Origin: Pigoraptor vietnamica
Taxonomy: Eukaryota; Opisthokonta; Filasterea
Length of the DNA stretch: 28,350 nucleotides
Direction: 5' to 3'
NCBI GenBank assembly: GCA_943704525.1
Contig: CALSCQ010003080.1
Span: forward strand, 1-28,350
Part shown: positions 1-10,913 of the stretch, one piece after another
How the letters are laid out: each line of letters opens with the position of its first letter
How positions within the stretch are numbered: the stretch's first letter is position 1
Made by a program: the position numbers and the translations under genes
Notes under the pieces: generated by a model
Told to the model about the DNA's origin: nothing
The model's database searches: none
What the model saw: the letters and a program-made list of their open reading frames with translations, nothing else

Positions 1-144
<144 letters not shown>

Positions 145-377
145 GAAGAGAAGAGCGCAGAGCGCATTCTCCATTTCGTGCCACACATCCAAAGCACTCC
201 GTTCTTGCGTCACCATCTGCTCTACACTCGCGAAACGAACTCGCCACAGTCAAGAACATCACTTCGAACGACGCTGTTCGAGTGCGTGTGTTGTTCCCTG
301 TCGCCGAATGTAGGCGATCACCCCTCAATCACACCCTGCGAGAGTGAGACGGGCCTGTGCGTTGCACTCCCCCAACC
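145..377. other. Upstream region of the hydrolase gene
   Basis: This 233-base stretch lies between the microsatellite and the ATG of the hydrolase. I see no second gene and no clear TATA box. It presumably holds the promoter and 5' untranslated region of the gene at 378. Confidence 0.4.
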
Positions 378-1607
378 ATGCTAGGCCTGCTCGCTGTCAT
401 CGTCGCCGCGGCGCCATTCGCAACCGCGGCGCTGACGTATGCCGTGTACGGATGGCCCGTCGACGGCCGCCACGCGTTTCATCCGAAGCGTGTCGCCCTG
501 CTGCACGTCGCGCTCTTCGACCAGCTCATGTCCGTGCGCTATGCCCCGCTCTACCTGCGCTGGACGTCCTACTATCGGCGCGCGGGTCCGCCGCACGTGT
601 TCAAGGGGATCGACTACGGCCGAGGGCGCCGTCTCGACGTGTACGCTCCGTCGGCAACCCCGACAACAGACGTCCAGACAGCCGAATTGGCGCTCGGCGC
701 AGCTGCGCGTGCGAGTGATGATGACGGTCGGCGGCTTCGTCCCGTCGTCTTGTTCGTATACGGCGGCGCGTGGGGCTACGGCAACCGAGAGATGTACGGC
801 TTGCTTGCATCGCGCTTAGTGAGGGAGGGACTCGTCGTGGTGGTGATGGACTACGTGCTGCACCCGCACGGCGTCGTCGACGACATGGTGGCCGACGTCC
901 ACGCCGCGTTTGCGTGGACGCAGACGAACGCGGCGGCGTACGGCGGGGATCCCTCCCGCATCACGCTTGTGGGACACTCTGCGGGCGCACACTTGAGCGT
1001 GCTGACGACCATGCGACACGGGCTGCCTGCGCACGCGGTGGTTGGGCTCAGCGGTGTGTATTCGATCGCCGACCACTACTGGCACGAGCACTCGCGCGGG
1101 GTCGAGTCGGTCTCGCCGATGCACAAGGTGATGGGTGGCCACGCACACTTTGCGGCCCACTCCCCCTCGCACATCGTGGAGAACGGTGCGTGGCCGCCAA
1201 CGTGCAACGCGTGCCGCGCGGGTGCGGCTTCCGTTGACGCGGAAAGAGGCGCAATCCCGAAGCGATCGAACTGCGACGGCGGGCGGGAGCGGGACGCAGC
1301 GATTAGCGATAATCCAGACGATTGCAGAGCGGCTGTCTCACGACGGTGCGAGGAGTGCGGCCGCGTGCCACGTTTCGTGCTTGTGCACGGCGCGAGGGAC
1401 GGCGTCGTTCCGCCGTCGTCGAGTGCGCGACTCGCAAGCGCGCTGGAGCGTGCGGGCGTGCCTGTGGAGCACGTGGTGCACCCCTTGGGACAGCACGCCG
1501 ACTTTGTGATTGATCTCATGCGAGAGGGTGCGCCGTTGCACGACGACGTTGTGCGAATTGTTGCGTCCACGGCGCGCGGGGAAGGCCCGGAGACGCGAAA
1601 ATTGTAA
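378..1607 (+). CDS. Isoprenylcysteine alpha-carbonyl methylesterase-like alpha/beta hydrolase
   Basis: An intronless frame of 409 residues starts at the ATG at 378 (context CCAACCATG). An upstream in-frame GTG is not used as the start. Residues 1-25 form a hydrophobic signal anchor. The fold markers are a glycine loop YGGAWGYG near residue 127 (oxyanion hole), GHSAG with nucleophile Ser201, Asp341 in ARDGVVPP and His373 in GQHADF, giving a complete catalytic triad. The stretch GGDPSRITLVGHSAGAHL and the following LSGVYSIADH block resemble plant-type ICME enzymes. Those enzymes hydrolyse the C-terminal methyl ester of prenylated proteins at ER or Golgi membranes. Residues ~270-325 are a Cys/Arg-rich insertion between the core and the Asp loop. 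A 114-nt in-frame intron (1186-1299, GTGCGT donor, CAG acceptor) could remove most of it. Substrate assignment is inference; the hydrolase fold is certain. Confidence 0.86.
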   Translation: MLGLLAVIVAAAPFATAALTYAVYGWPVDGRHAFHPKRVALLHVALFDQLMSVRYAPLYLRWTSYYRRAGPPHVFKGIDYGRGRRLDVYAPSATPTTDVQTAELALGAAARASDDDGRRLRPVVLFVYGGAWGYGNREMYGLLASRLVREGLVVVVMDYVLHPHGVVDDMVADVHAAFAWTQTNAAAYGGDPSRITLVGHSAGAHLSVLTTMRHGLPAHAVVGLSGVYSIADHYWHEHSRGVESVSPMHKVMGGHAHFAAHSPSHIVENGAWPPTCNACRAGAASVDAERGAIPKRSNCDGGRERDAAISDNPDDCRAAVSRRCEECGRVPRFVLVHGARDGVVPPSSSARLASALERAGVPVEHVVHPLGQHADFVIDLMREGAPLHDDVVRIVASTARGEGPETRKL

Positions 1608-1956
1608 TACATTGTTTGAACGGAACGAGTCGTACACAGCACACACACATAGGCGCTCACAAAAACAAACAGTAACGCACACAACGCGCTCACAGGCACG
1701 TTCACAAAGAACACACGCGCACAAAGACTTGGTTACAAACGCAAGCAGCGGTGCCTCGATGATACAAGGTTCGCTATAGTCACATGGGTGGGGCATTGCG
1801 CCCCCACGCGTTCGGTTGTGTCGAAGAGGCGCGTCGTTCGCAGTGCCAATCACTTTCACTCGAGTCCGCCTTTCTTGGGCGGCGCGTGTAACAGTACGCC
1901 GGAGTACCCGACCGTGGGTTGAAAGAGAGATGCATTCACCGGTTACCACCATTCAT
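1608..1956. other. Convergent intergenic region
   Basis: This 349-base stretch separates the stop of the hydrolase (+) from the stop of UPF2 (-), so it should hold both 3' untranslated regions. The first half is rich in CACA-type low complexity on the plus strand. I see no gene here. Confidence 0.6.
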
Positions 1957-2328
1957 TCAACGCCGACGACTGCGCAACGATACGTGTTAGCCGGCATGCT
2001 AACCAAGCGCAGCACGCGCACACACGATTACGAGAGCCCACCAACACACAGAACGGACACACGACGTACCCGTCCCCTCGGCCCCGCAGCGCCGAGTGTG
2101 CCGGCGCCTGCTGCGCCTGCTGGCCGAAGTACACCTGCTGCGACTGCGTGGCCTCGAAAAACTCGTTGATCTGCGCCGTTTGGAGGAGTCGCCGGTTCTT
2201 CTGGTTCATGCGACCGCCCCGACCGCCACCGCGCGAGGCACCGCCGCCGCCGCCACGCTCGGACGCAAAGCCAGCTGGAGAAGTGAGATGTCGGATCAGT
2301 TTAAGTCATCAACTCCACGCGAGAGTGA

Positions 2329-2370
<42 letters not shown>

Positions 2371-5300
2371 GTCGGTAACGTGAGCGACAAGGGAAAACAC
2401 GTGGACGGGGTCTCTCTGCTGCAGTCTGCAATAAGGCCTGTGCACTCACATCCACCGGCGCCATCGTCGTCCTGCTCGGTCTGCTCCTCGTACTGGAGCA
2501 CGAGGCGCTTCATCTCATTCTTCTCGTCCTGTGCGGCGCGCTGCTGCGAGATCGCGGCAGAGGCGAAGGTGGAGTCTGCGGGCACCTCGAGCTCGCGAAG
2601 CTGTTGCGAGGGACGCGGAGATGCATGGGGGAAAGAGATGTCGGATCAGTTAAAATCATTGGTGGGTTCATCGGCTCACAGTGGCATAAAAGGAGAAGAA
2701 GAGGGGTTGTGTGCCATTCGGCTCATCGGAGAGCGAATGTGTGGCGCGCCATTGCAGAGCGACACCCCACCTGCTGCTTGTTGCCCTTCTTCGTGAGCAG
2801 TGTGAATTTGACGGCAACTTTCGGTGCGCCGTCATCGGGCTCTTCCACTGAAGGAGAGGGGCAGCGCGTGTGAGAAGAGAGAACAAAATGTCGGCCCACC
2901 AACAGCGTGGACAACACACACTGTTGGCCCACGAACAGCGTGGTGAGAAAAAGTGAGTGCGAACGAAGGAAATCACCACAACGTAAGTAAACTCCAGAGT
3001 TGGAAACGACACTGACCATGCAAACCTCACCGGAAAGGCAATGGGAAATCACGCACGCACAGACAGAACTATAACGGGCCGCCGACGCACACCCACCCGT
3101 CTTCCTCGCCGCCCCGCGCAGGTGCATGGGCACGGCGACGTCGAGCGCCGGCACGCGCACCTCCGCACGGCGCTGCTCAAGCGACTCCTGCATCATGCGG
3201 TTGTATTCGGCGAGAAAGTCCTCGTCGACGCCCTTCTTCTCCGCGTCCTGACGACGGCGCACGCGCACGCCGGCCTCCTCCTCCTCCTCGCTCCCCCCGT
3301 CATCCTCGCCCTCGTCGCTCCCCTCGTCGGAATCCCCCTCCGACACGTCTGAACCGTCCTCGTCGCTCGTCACACCCGCACCCTCGGACGCCTTCGGAGC
3401 CGCGGACGGTTCCGAGCTCTCCGTTGCATCACTTCCCTCGTCCTCCTCATCCTCGCTGCCGCCCGACTCTGACTCGTCGTCCCCGCCGGCTTTCTCTTGC
3501 GAGACGCCCGCCTTCTCCAGGAGGTCCTTCTCGATCGCAGCCACCGCCGCTGCGGCGTCCTCGTACGTCGCAAGGCGCCTCGTGCGCGGGCGGACGATTT
3601 CGTACATGTCGCTGAGCGCAAACTCAATGTCGATGGGGAGCGGCTGTGCCTTCGAGAGGCAGTACCGCTGAAAGTAAGCGAGGAAGCAGTCGAGCTTCTT
3701 AGCGGAAGACCCCGTCGCGAAGAACTGGCCGCACGTGTCGAGGAGGGAGCACACGAGGCGCACGCGAAAGTAGTCGTCCGCGGCGTCGGCGGGCGGGGAG
3801 TAGAGGGGCTTGCCGGTCTCCGTCATGTTGTGGCCGAAGAAGAGAATGCGGTAGAGCGTTTCAAAGACGACCGTCGACTCGCACAGCTTGTAGTTGTAGA
3901 GCTCGCCGAAATACCTTCGCGAGGACACAACAGCCGTCAGATCACGTAGCCCGCGGATAGCACGCGTACGATGGAGGGTACATTTGTCAAACGCACAGAG
4001 AGTGTGTGCAAGGGGAAGATATTTTCATGCCTATTGACCACGTGCCATCTGTTGAAAAACAAGCCACGTGACGGCAGCACTCACCTGACGACGCTGACGC
4101 GGCGCTGGTTCCACTTTGGGATGTTGACCTCGAGGCCAAGGCGGATGTCTTCGAGGGTCGCATCGACGACGACGACCTGGACGTCCTCAATGTACCGCGA
4201 AAGGCCCGACGCAACGCTCGCGAGGCACTGGATGTTCCCGAACTTCACCTTCCACGGCCGGCACAGACAGCGAACGGCATAGCGCACCGCCTCGATCGAC
4301 GCGTCCTCCTTGTTCGCCGCGCCGGCGCCATCGCTCGCCTGCGACGCGGGTGCGGCGACGACGGGCTCCGCAGCGGCCACAGCGGGGGACGCCGGGTGCG
4401 CTGCGCCGTCGCCGTTCTGCGCGGGGGTTGTCGGCGCCTGCTGTGCGGGCTTGGCGTACGACTGCCACTTGCAGTTCCAGGGAAGGCGGCGGAGGGCGCG
4501 GAGGACGTCCTCGGTGGTGTCCGGATTGAGCCGCTCGAACAGCAGGTGGCGTACGTACGCAACGAGCGGAGGGCGCGTCTGCACAGATGTTGAGAGAAAC
4601 ACAAATTAGCATCAAGGGAGCACGCGCACGCAGAGAGGGGAGGGGGGAGCGAGATTGAACGAGAACAACGAATAGTACAAAGGTGACTGAAAGACAGTAT
4701 CGCAATGTTCCAGTCAAACGCGCGCACCTTCTTCGCCTTCTTCTGCCGCTCGGGCGGGTTGCAGTGGAAGTACGCGCTCTCGATCATCCCCGAGTGGCGG
4801 TTGTCCATGTGCTGCACGTTGCGCTTCCGCATCATGACGTCTAGCAGGTTTCGCGTGCGCACGTGGCTGTCGGGTGAGCGGAACAGGAACCGCCCGCACG
4901 TCTCGAGGAGCACGCACGCGCAGTCGATGTTGTGGTGGGTGAACGAGTCCAGCAGACGCTTGAGGACGTTCAGCGCCTCCTGCTTCGGGAGAACGCCAAA
5001 CTTCGTCAGCTCGCCGAGGTAGCGAACGACGCGCAGCTTGTCGTCGACGTTCGTCTGGTCCTTCTTCGCCTGATCGCGCCCAAATTCGCCCAGAAGCATC
5101 GTCGCAAGCGAGTCGCCAATCTCCGGGATGCACGGACGCAACACGCCCGTCAGCCGCGCGTAGAAGGGGAGGAGGTCCGTCCGGTTGCGCGGCGTCGCAA
5201 ACAGCGCGCGTATGAGCCGCTTGCGCGCCCCCTTCGAGTTGTTATAGCAGAACGCCGTCGCAAGCTCATCCACCTCTTTCCTGTTCATGCAGCTCGGCAG

Positions 5301-7652
5301 GCGCTGGAGAAGCGCGTCGACCTCCGCCGCAGACGCCGCCGCGCGCTGCTTTGCCTCGGCATCGCGCGTCGCCGCACTCCCCTTCCCTTCGTCCCCGGAA
5401 TCGTCGTCCACCATGAGGTCCTTCATGGCCGCAGCAAGCGCCGCCTCCGCCGCCTCTCCGTCAGCTGCGCCCTCCTTCTCTTTCTCCTTCTCCTTCTCTT
5501 TACCGTCCTTCGCATCCACTGGCGTCTCCGCGGCGGCAGGAGCGGCAGGAGCAGTCGGCCCGAACAGCACGGCGGGCACAAAGGCGCGCAGGTCCGGAAT
5601 GTCCTCGTAAAAGGCGCGCTGTTCCTCGTCCTCCCACAGTGACCCGTCAAAGTCGGCCCCTTCTCCTCGCGGCGCGGGCGTGAAGATTTCGATGGACGAC
5701 GTCGCCTCGATACGCGTGGCCGACTCGTCCTTGGGGAGGTCCGGCGGCGGGAGACCGAGCAGCTCGGCGAGTGCGTTTGCGCTGGCGAGTATCTTGTCGA
5801 AGGCCTTAAGCTGCTTCTCGTAGCGGTCGCGCATTTCCTCGGACAGCTCTCCCTTTGTCTGGATGATGCTGCTGTTGCGCTTCTCGCGCTCCCGCAGGTC
5901 CTGAGGATGGGGAAAGAGGGGACATAGAATGGGCAATTGTAACAAGGGACATAGAATGGGCAATTGTAACAATCGCACATGCAAATTGTCGTCTATCTTT
6001 CTCTGAGGAGGGAGAAACGAGGCCATGCGACAGATAGAGAGAACGAACAGCCACAACGCACACGGACACAGGCAGTGCGTGCGCACCTTGTGATCCTTCA
6101 GCACGTGCGCGCACAGCCCCTCGCAATACGTCACGAGCGCTCCCTTGACGTTTGCGCGCGCGTCCGCGGACATGGCCGGCTCCCGGGCGGGCCGACCCTC
6201 GGGCCTCGGCGCTGCGCCGGCGGGCGGGGAGAGACCGAGGACGTCCTCGCCGCAGTGCTTGCAGAACGCGACAAACACGCCTGCAAACGCATGGTCCTTG
6301 TCGCCCATGCACAGTTCGCGAATGGGCGCGGCCACGATGGCGGTTTCCGTGAAGACGCCGACGGCGATGAGCTCGCCGGCGAGGCGGAGAAGCACGCGGA
6401 GGCGAAGGATGCGCGCCGCGCGGTCCTCGTCCTTAAGCGCCTCTTTGATGTTGAGCTGCTTCTGCAGCGCCGCGTACAGCGGGGACGTGAACTCTGCGTA
6501 GCGCTGGTGCAGCAGCGAGCACACCTTCACGGCGCCGAGCACGTCGGTCAGCTTGAACTTTGCCTCGGCGACGGCGCCCACGGCCTCGCTCACGTACTTC
6601 GTGAGGTTGACGGCGCGCAATTCGTTGCACACGGCGTCCGCCTGTTCTCCCGTCAGAGTCTTCAGCTTCTTCACCACCGCCGTGTTGCGCTTGAGGCTTG
6701 AGTCGAGGTTGCGGAAGAAGGCCTCGTCCGGACGCCCGCCCGCAGTCCACGCCGCCGCATTCGCCGCACGCAGCGTGCGCATCGCCTCCTCGCGAGCGAG
6801 CGCCTCCTTCTCCTCCTGTTCGCGCCGCTCCGCCTCCTCTTTCGCCCGGCGCTCTGCCTCTGCCCGCGCAATTCGCTCCGCCTCCTCCTTCGCCTTGCGT
6901 TCGGTCTCTTCCCGCGCAATCCGCTCCGCCTCTTCCCGCGCTTTTCGCTCCGCATCCTCGCGAGCCTTTCGCTCCGCGTCTTCGCGCGCCTTTTTCTCGT
7001 CCTCTTCGTTCCGTCGCGCCGATTCTGCTGGGTCGACAGCCGGCCGCCCTGCATCGTCTCGACGCCCACCCCTGCCACCACCACTCGCACCCCCGCGACG
7101 CCCTTGCTTGGGTCCTCCGCCGCGCTCCTCCTCCCCCACTGCGCCTTGATCCCCCCTCTCGCCGCGTGCGGACGCCGTGTGCTGCTGTTGCGCGGGCGCT
7201 TGATTGCCGGCGTGTAACGGGGCGTCCACGCCGCCCGTCCCGTCCGCACGACGACCACGCTCCGAGTGTGAGCCGCGGCCACCGCGACCGCCACCGCGCC
7301 GCCCTCCGCGCGCGTCCGCCGCATTGTAATCGGGTGCTTCAGCGGCAACGTCGTGTCGGGCGCCGCTTCCACCCCCAACAGCGCGCGCGGGCAATTGAGG
7401 CTGTGCAGCAGCAACCGCGGGCGTTGTCCCCTGCGCCTGCCCGTCGCCCCGCTTCAGCAACACTCTCACTGCCGCATCTTGCTGCGTTGCAGACCCTGCG
7501 TCGTGCGCAGCGCCCTGTGTTTCGCTGTCGTCATATCCGCGAGGCCCCCCGCCCCTACGACGACCGCCGCCGCCGCCACCGCTGCCACCACCGCGCCCAC
7601 CGCGGCCTCCGCCCCTGCGTCCGCTAGAGGGCTCGCGTGAGGCCTCGTCCAT
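1957..7652 (-). CDS. UPF2: UPF2, regulator of nonsense transcripts 2
   Basis: Exons are complement(1957..1969, 2070..2274, 2450..2600, 2771..2847, 3097..3914, 4085..4578, 4728..5900, 6087..7652), giving 4497 nt and 1498 residues with every junction in frame. UPF2 bridges UPF1 and UPF3 in nonsense-mediated mRNA decay. Order: Arg-Gly-rich N terminus (residues 10-40), highly charged Glu/Arg/Ala helix (~214-300), MIF4G-1 (~308-525, LDSSLKRNTAVVKKLK), the family linker EMRDRYEKQLKAFDKIL, MIF4G-2 (~713-905), MIF4G-3 (~914-1190, EDVQVVVVDATLEDIRLG; NQRRVSVV joined by splicing to RYFGELYNYK), an Asp/Glu/Ser acidic stretch (~1224-1300), and the UPF1-binding tail (FTLLTKKGNKQQ, then two-helix MKRLVLQYEEQ). 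The last 13-nt coding exon restores a terminal GRRR like that of animal UPF2. MIF4G-3 carries a ~50-residue Ala/Pro insertion. It is longer than animal UPF2 because of the N terminus and linkers. The start is the first ATG of the open exon, at 7652. Confidence 0.95.
2275..2449 (-). repeat. UPF2 intron 6 with CT/GA microsatellite
   Basis: This 175-nt intron has donor GGAT|GTGAGT and acceptor CTCCAG. Its middle is a (CT)n tract on the coding strand, seen as (GA)n at about 2325-2371 on the plus strand. Near its 3' end it carries AACTGATCCGACATCTC, which also occurs in the preceding intron (2601-2770). Confidence 0.85.
2892..2943. repeat. 33-nt period direct repeat with hairpin inside UPF2 intron 4
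   Basis: Two copies of GGCCCACSAACAGCGTGG (starting 2893 and 2926) lie inside the 249-nt UPF2 intron 2848-3096. CCAACAG at 2899-2905 and CTGTTGG at 2921-2927 form a 7-bp inverted repeat with a 15-nt loop. It is non-coding by the gene model. Confidence 0.8.
5918..5972. repeat. 28-nt tandem duplication in UPF2 intron 1
   Basis: The unit GGGACATAGAATGGGCAATT plus GTAACAA occurs twice with a period of 28 nt (starts 5918 and 5946) within intron 5901-6086. Both copies are almost identical, which suggests a recent duplication. Confidence 0.9.
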
Positions 7653-7825
7653 GTCAGTGGGGAGCACGCGCGTGTGTGTGACGGCTATGCTTGGGCGATT
7701 GGGATGTGATGGAGGCAAGTTGAAGGGACTGCAATTGGTGCGCGTGTCACGTGATTGGCGCTCCAGGTTAACCCTCACTCTAACCCAAAGTTTATACTGT
7801 CTTTTGGAGGTCCGTACACAAAGTC
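7653..7825. other. Spacer between LRR gene stop and UPF2 start
   Basis: This 173-base stretch separates two genes on the minus strand. It must contain the 3' end of the LRR transcript and the promoter and 5' leader of UPF2. It includes a CCAAT-CACGTGA composite and a degenerate telomere-like stretch TTAACCCTCACTCTAACCC at 7769-7787. Confidence 0.6.
7748..7758 (-). promoter_or_regulatory. CCAAT box fused to CACGTGA motif upstream of UPF2
   Basis: Read on the minus strand the sequence is GCGCCAATCACGTGACACG, a CCAAT box directly abutting a CACGTGA E-box. It lies about 95 nt upstream of the UPF2 ATG. CCAAT boxes bind NF-Y-type factors and CACGTG binds bHLH-type factors in other eukaryotes. Use as a promoter here is inferred from position only. 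Confidence 0.5.
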
Positions 7826-9118
7826 TCACGAGACACGCAGCAAATGCACGTCCCCGAGGACGGCCGCGGCATTTTCCACGTTGCGGCACCGGTGGAGTGT
7901 CAGCGCGTACACATGGCGCAAACTGCTCACGTCCACGACGCCGTTGCACTTCACCAGCGTCAGAAATCGGACCGTGCCGAGCGCCGAGACGTCCATGATG
8001 CGATGGCACCGATCGATCGTCAGCGAGTGCACGCGACCGAGGGCGGACACGTCAGAGATGGCCGCGCAATTCCTCAGCGTCAAAGTGTGCACCGTTCCAA
8101 GCGCAGAGACGTCGGTGATGGACGGGCACTCCTCCAAAAAGAGCCGACGGACAGGCCCGAGGGCCGACACATCAGTCACGTCGGCGCACCGAATCAGCGT
8201 CAGAAAGGAGACCGTCGCAAGAGGGGAGACGTCGACAAGGTCACGGATGCTCTCGAGGGTCAGTTCTCTGAGGTGGGAAAACGGGTGCAAGTCGGAACAC
8301 TTCATCACGCGGAGCGTAAGGGAGTGCACTGACGAGAGCATCGAAACGTCCATGAGCCGCTGGCACGCCGAAATCTTCAGCGTGTGGACGTTGCGCAATG
8401 AAGAGACGTCCTCGACTTGTCTGCACATATGCAGCGTGACCGAGTGCGCGCCGGCAAGTGGCGAGACGTCGCTGACGTGGGCGTTGTGCTCGATGGTGAC
8501 GCAGCGCACGTTCCTCAGCGACGACACGTCAGACACGCGATGGCACTCGAATAGCGTCAACGAGTGCACATGGGAGAGCGCGGATACGTCCGAAACGCCC
8601 AAACCGCGCAGATTCACCGTGTGGACGTCCGCGAGCGCGGCGATGCCAATTTGCGGGTCCTCGAATTTCTGCCAGCAGCCCATGTGGTGACAGTAAAGCG
8701 TCACTCGTCGCAGGCCAGAGAGAATGCGCAAGTCGATCGAAGGCGGCGCTCGAGATGCCCGTCGCTCGTGTAGTGACAGAGACGCATCCTCTATGCTCTT
8801 GGGCCTCTCTTTGTTCGGCAGCAGCGCGCACGGGCGCACTCCCAGCGCGATTTGTCGACGGGGAAAGTGAGAGAGCACCTTTTCCCTGAACGATTCGTCC
8901 GCAACAAACTCCTTTGCGACGGACGAGCGCAGCGTGTAGACGCGCAGGGGCGCAATCACTCGCCGGAAGTGGGCGCACACGCGGGAGAGCGACGCAAGGT
9001 CCGATGGAGAGTTTTGCAGCCATGGGAGAACGTGCACCTCAAACACTTCGATAGGCAAGGAAAGAAGCAGGCTGAAGGTGATGTTGCCCCCGCCGTCGAA
9101 CGACGGTGCGCGCGCCAT
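7826..9118 (-). CDS. F-box-like protein with 20-residue leucine-rich repeats
   Basis: An intronless frame of 430 residues starts at the ATG at 9118. Residues ~20-55 (LPIEVFEVHVLPWL, then LASLSRVCAHFRRVI) look like an F-box, the motif that docks on SKP1 in SCF ubiquitin ligases. Residues ~185-430 are about twelve tandem leucine-rich repeats of consensus DVSxLxxVHxLTLxxCxxVx, nearly all exactly 20 residues. The DNA shows a matching 60-nt periodicity. Repeats near the C terminus (DVSALGTV, DVSALGRV) are most alike, as expected if the array grows by duplication. The middle repeats (DVSMLSSV, DLHPFSHL) are degenerate. Such proteins usually choose substrates for ubiquitination; the target is unknown. 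It lacks introns, unlike most neighbours, so a retrocopied or laterally acquired origin is possible but unproven. Confidence 0.87.
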   Translation of the reverse strand: MARAPSFDGGGNITFSLLLSLPIEVFEVHVLPWLQNSPSDLASLSRVCAHFRRVIAPLRVYTLRSSVAKEFVADESFREKVLSHFPRRQIALGVRPCALLPNKERPKSIEDASLSLHERRASRAPPSIDLRILSGLRRVTLYCHHMGCWQKFEDPQIGIAALADVHTVNLRGLGVSDVSALSHVHSLTLFECHRVSDVSSLRNVRCVTIEHNAHVSDVSPLAGAHSVTLHMCRQVEDVSSLRNVHTLKISACQRLMDVSMLSSVHSLTLRVMKCSDLHPFSHLRELTLESIRDLVDVSPLATVSFLTLIRCADVTDVSALGPVRRLFLEECPSITDVSALGTVHTLTLRNCAAISDVSALGRVHSLTIDRCHRIMDVSALGTVRFLTLVKCNGVVDVSSLRHVYALTLHRCRNVENAAAVLGDVHLLRVS

Positions 9119-9385
9119 GTTCTCAGAATTGCGTTGAAAACAGAAAGCAAAAGCGCAAAAAATCTGTTGAATGGAACGTAAGGGCTCTTAGAGCCCTACT
9201 GGTTATTATCATTGGTAACGGCTGGCGCTTGTTACGCCACTAATGACCGTTACTTGGCACGTGCACGCCGCCCGTTTTTTTTCTTTGGAAAAACCGAAGT
9301 CTGCCGGGTCGTGGTGCGCTGTTGCGACCGAGGAAGGCGCGTGTGCGTGTGCGTGCGTGCACTGTCTGTCGAGAGCAGGGAGAGA
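9119..9385. promoter_or_regulatory. Divergent promoter region, LRR gene and OPRT gene
   Basis: This 267-base stretch separates the start codons of two divergently transcribed genes and should drive both. It contains an inverted repeat AGGGCTC-TTA-GAGCCCT at 9181-9197, a nested inverted repeat at 9215-9253 and a CACGTG at 9258-9263. No TATA box is evident. Confidence 0.55.
9215..9253. promoter_or_regulatory. Nested inverted repeat (cruciform-capable)
   Basis: GTAACGG (9215-9221) pairs with CCGTTAC (9247-9253). Within it TGGCG (9223-9227) pairs with CGCCA (9235-9239) around a 7-nt loop, leaving a 1-nt and a 7-nt bulge. It sits in the shared upstream region of two genes. A regulatory role is inference. 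Confidence 0.5.
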
Positions 9386-10477
<1,092 letters not shown>

Positions 10478-10913
10478 AGATGATGCGGTTTGCTCTGTCT
10501 GCACATGCTGTTGGGCTAATGTGAACATATCCGTGCGTCGGGAACGGACGCGGCCCTCCTCGCACGCATCGAGGCATACCGCGCCGAGTACGGCCCGCGG
10601 AAATGAAGATGATGCGGTTTGCTCTGTCTGCACAGGCTGTTGGGCCAATGTGAACATATCCGTGCGTCGGGAACGGACGCGGCCCTCCTCGCACGCATCG
10701 AGGCATACCGCGCCGAGTACGGCCCGCGGAAATGAAGACATGCGGTTTGCTCTGTCTGCACAGGCTGTTGGGCTAATGTGAACATATCCGTGCGTCGGGA
10801 ACGGACGCGGCCCTCCTCGCACGCATCGAGGCATACCGCGCCGAGTACGGCCCGCGGAAATGAAGACGATGCGATTTTGCTCTGTCCGCACAGGCTGTTG
10901 GGCTAATGTGAAT

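Noticed and set aside
9223-9239. A tRNA anticodon-like arm (5-bp stem, 7-nt loop)
   Set aside because: No acceptor, D or T arm and no TTCGA box lie at the right distances, so it is treated as an inverted repeat only.
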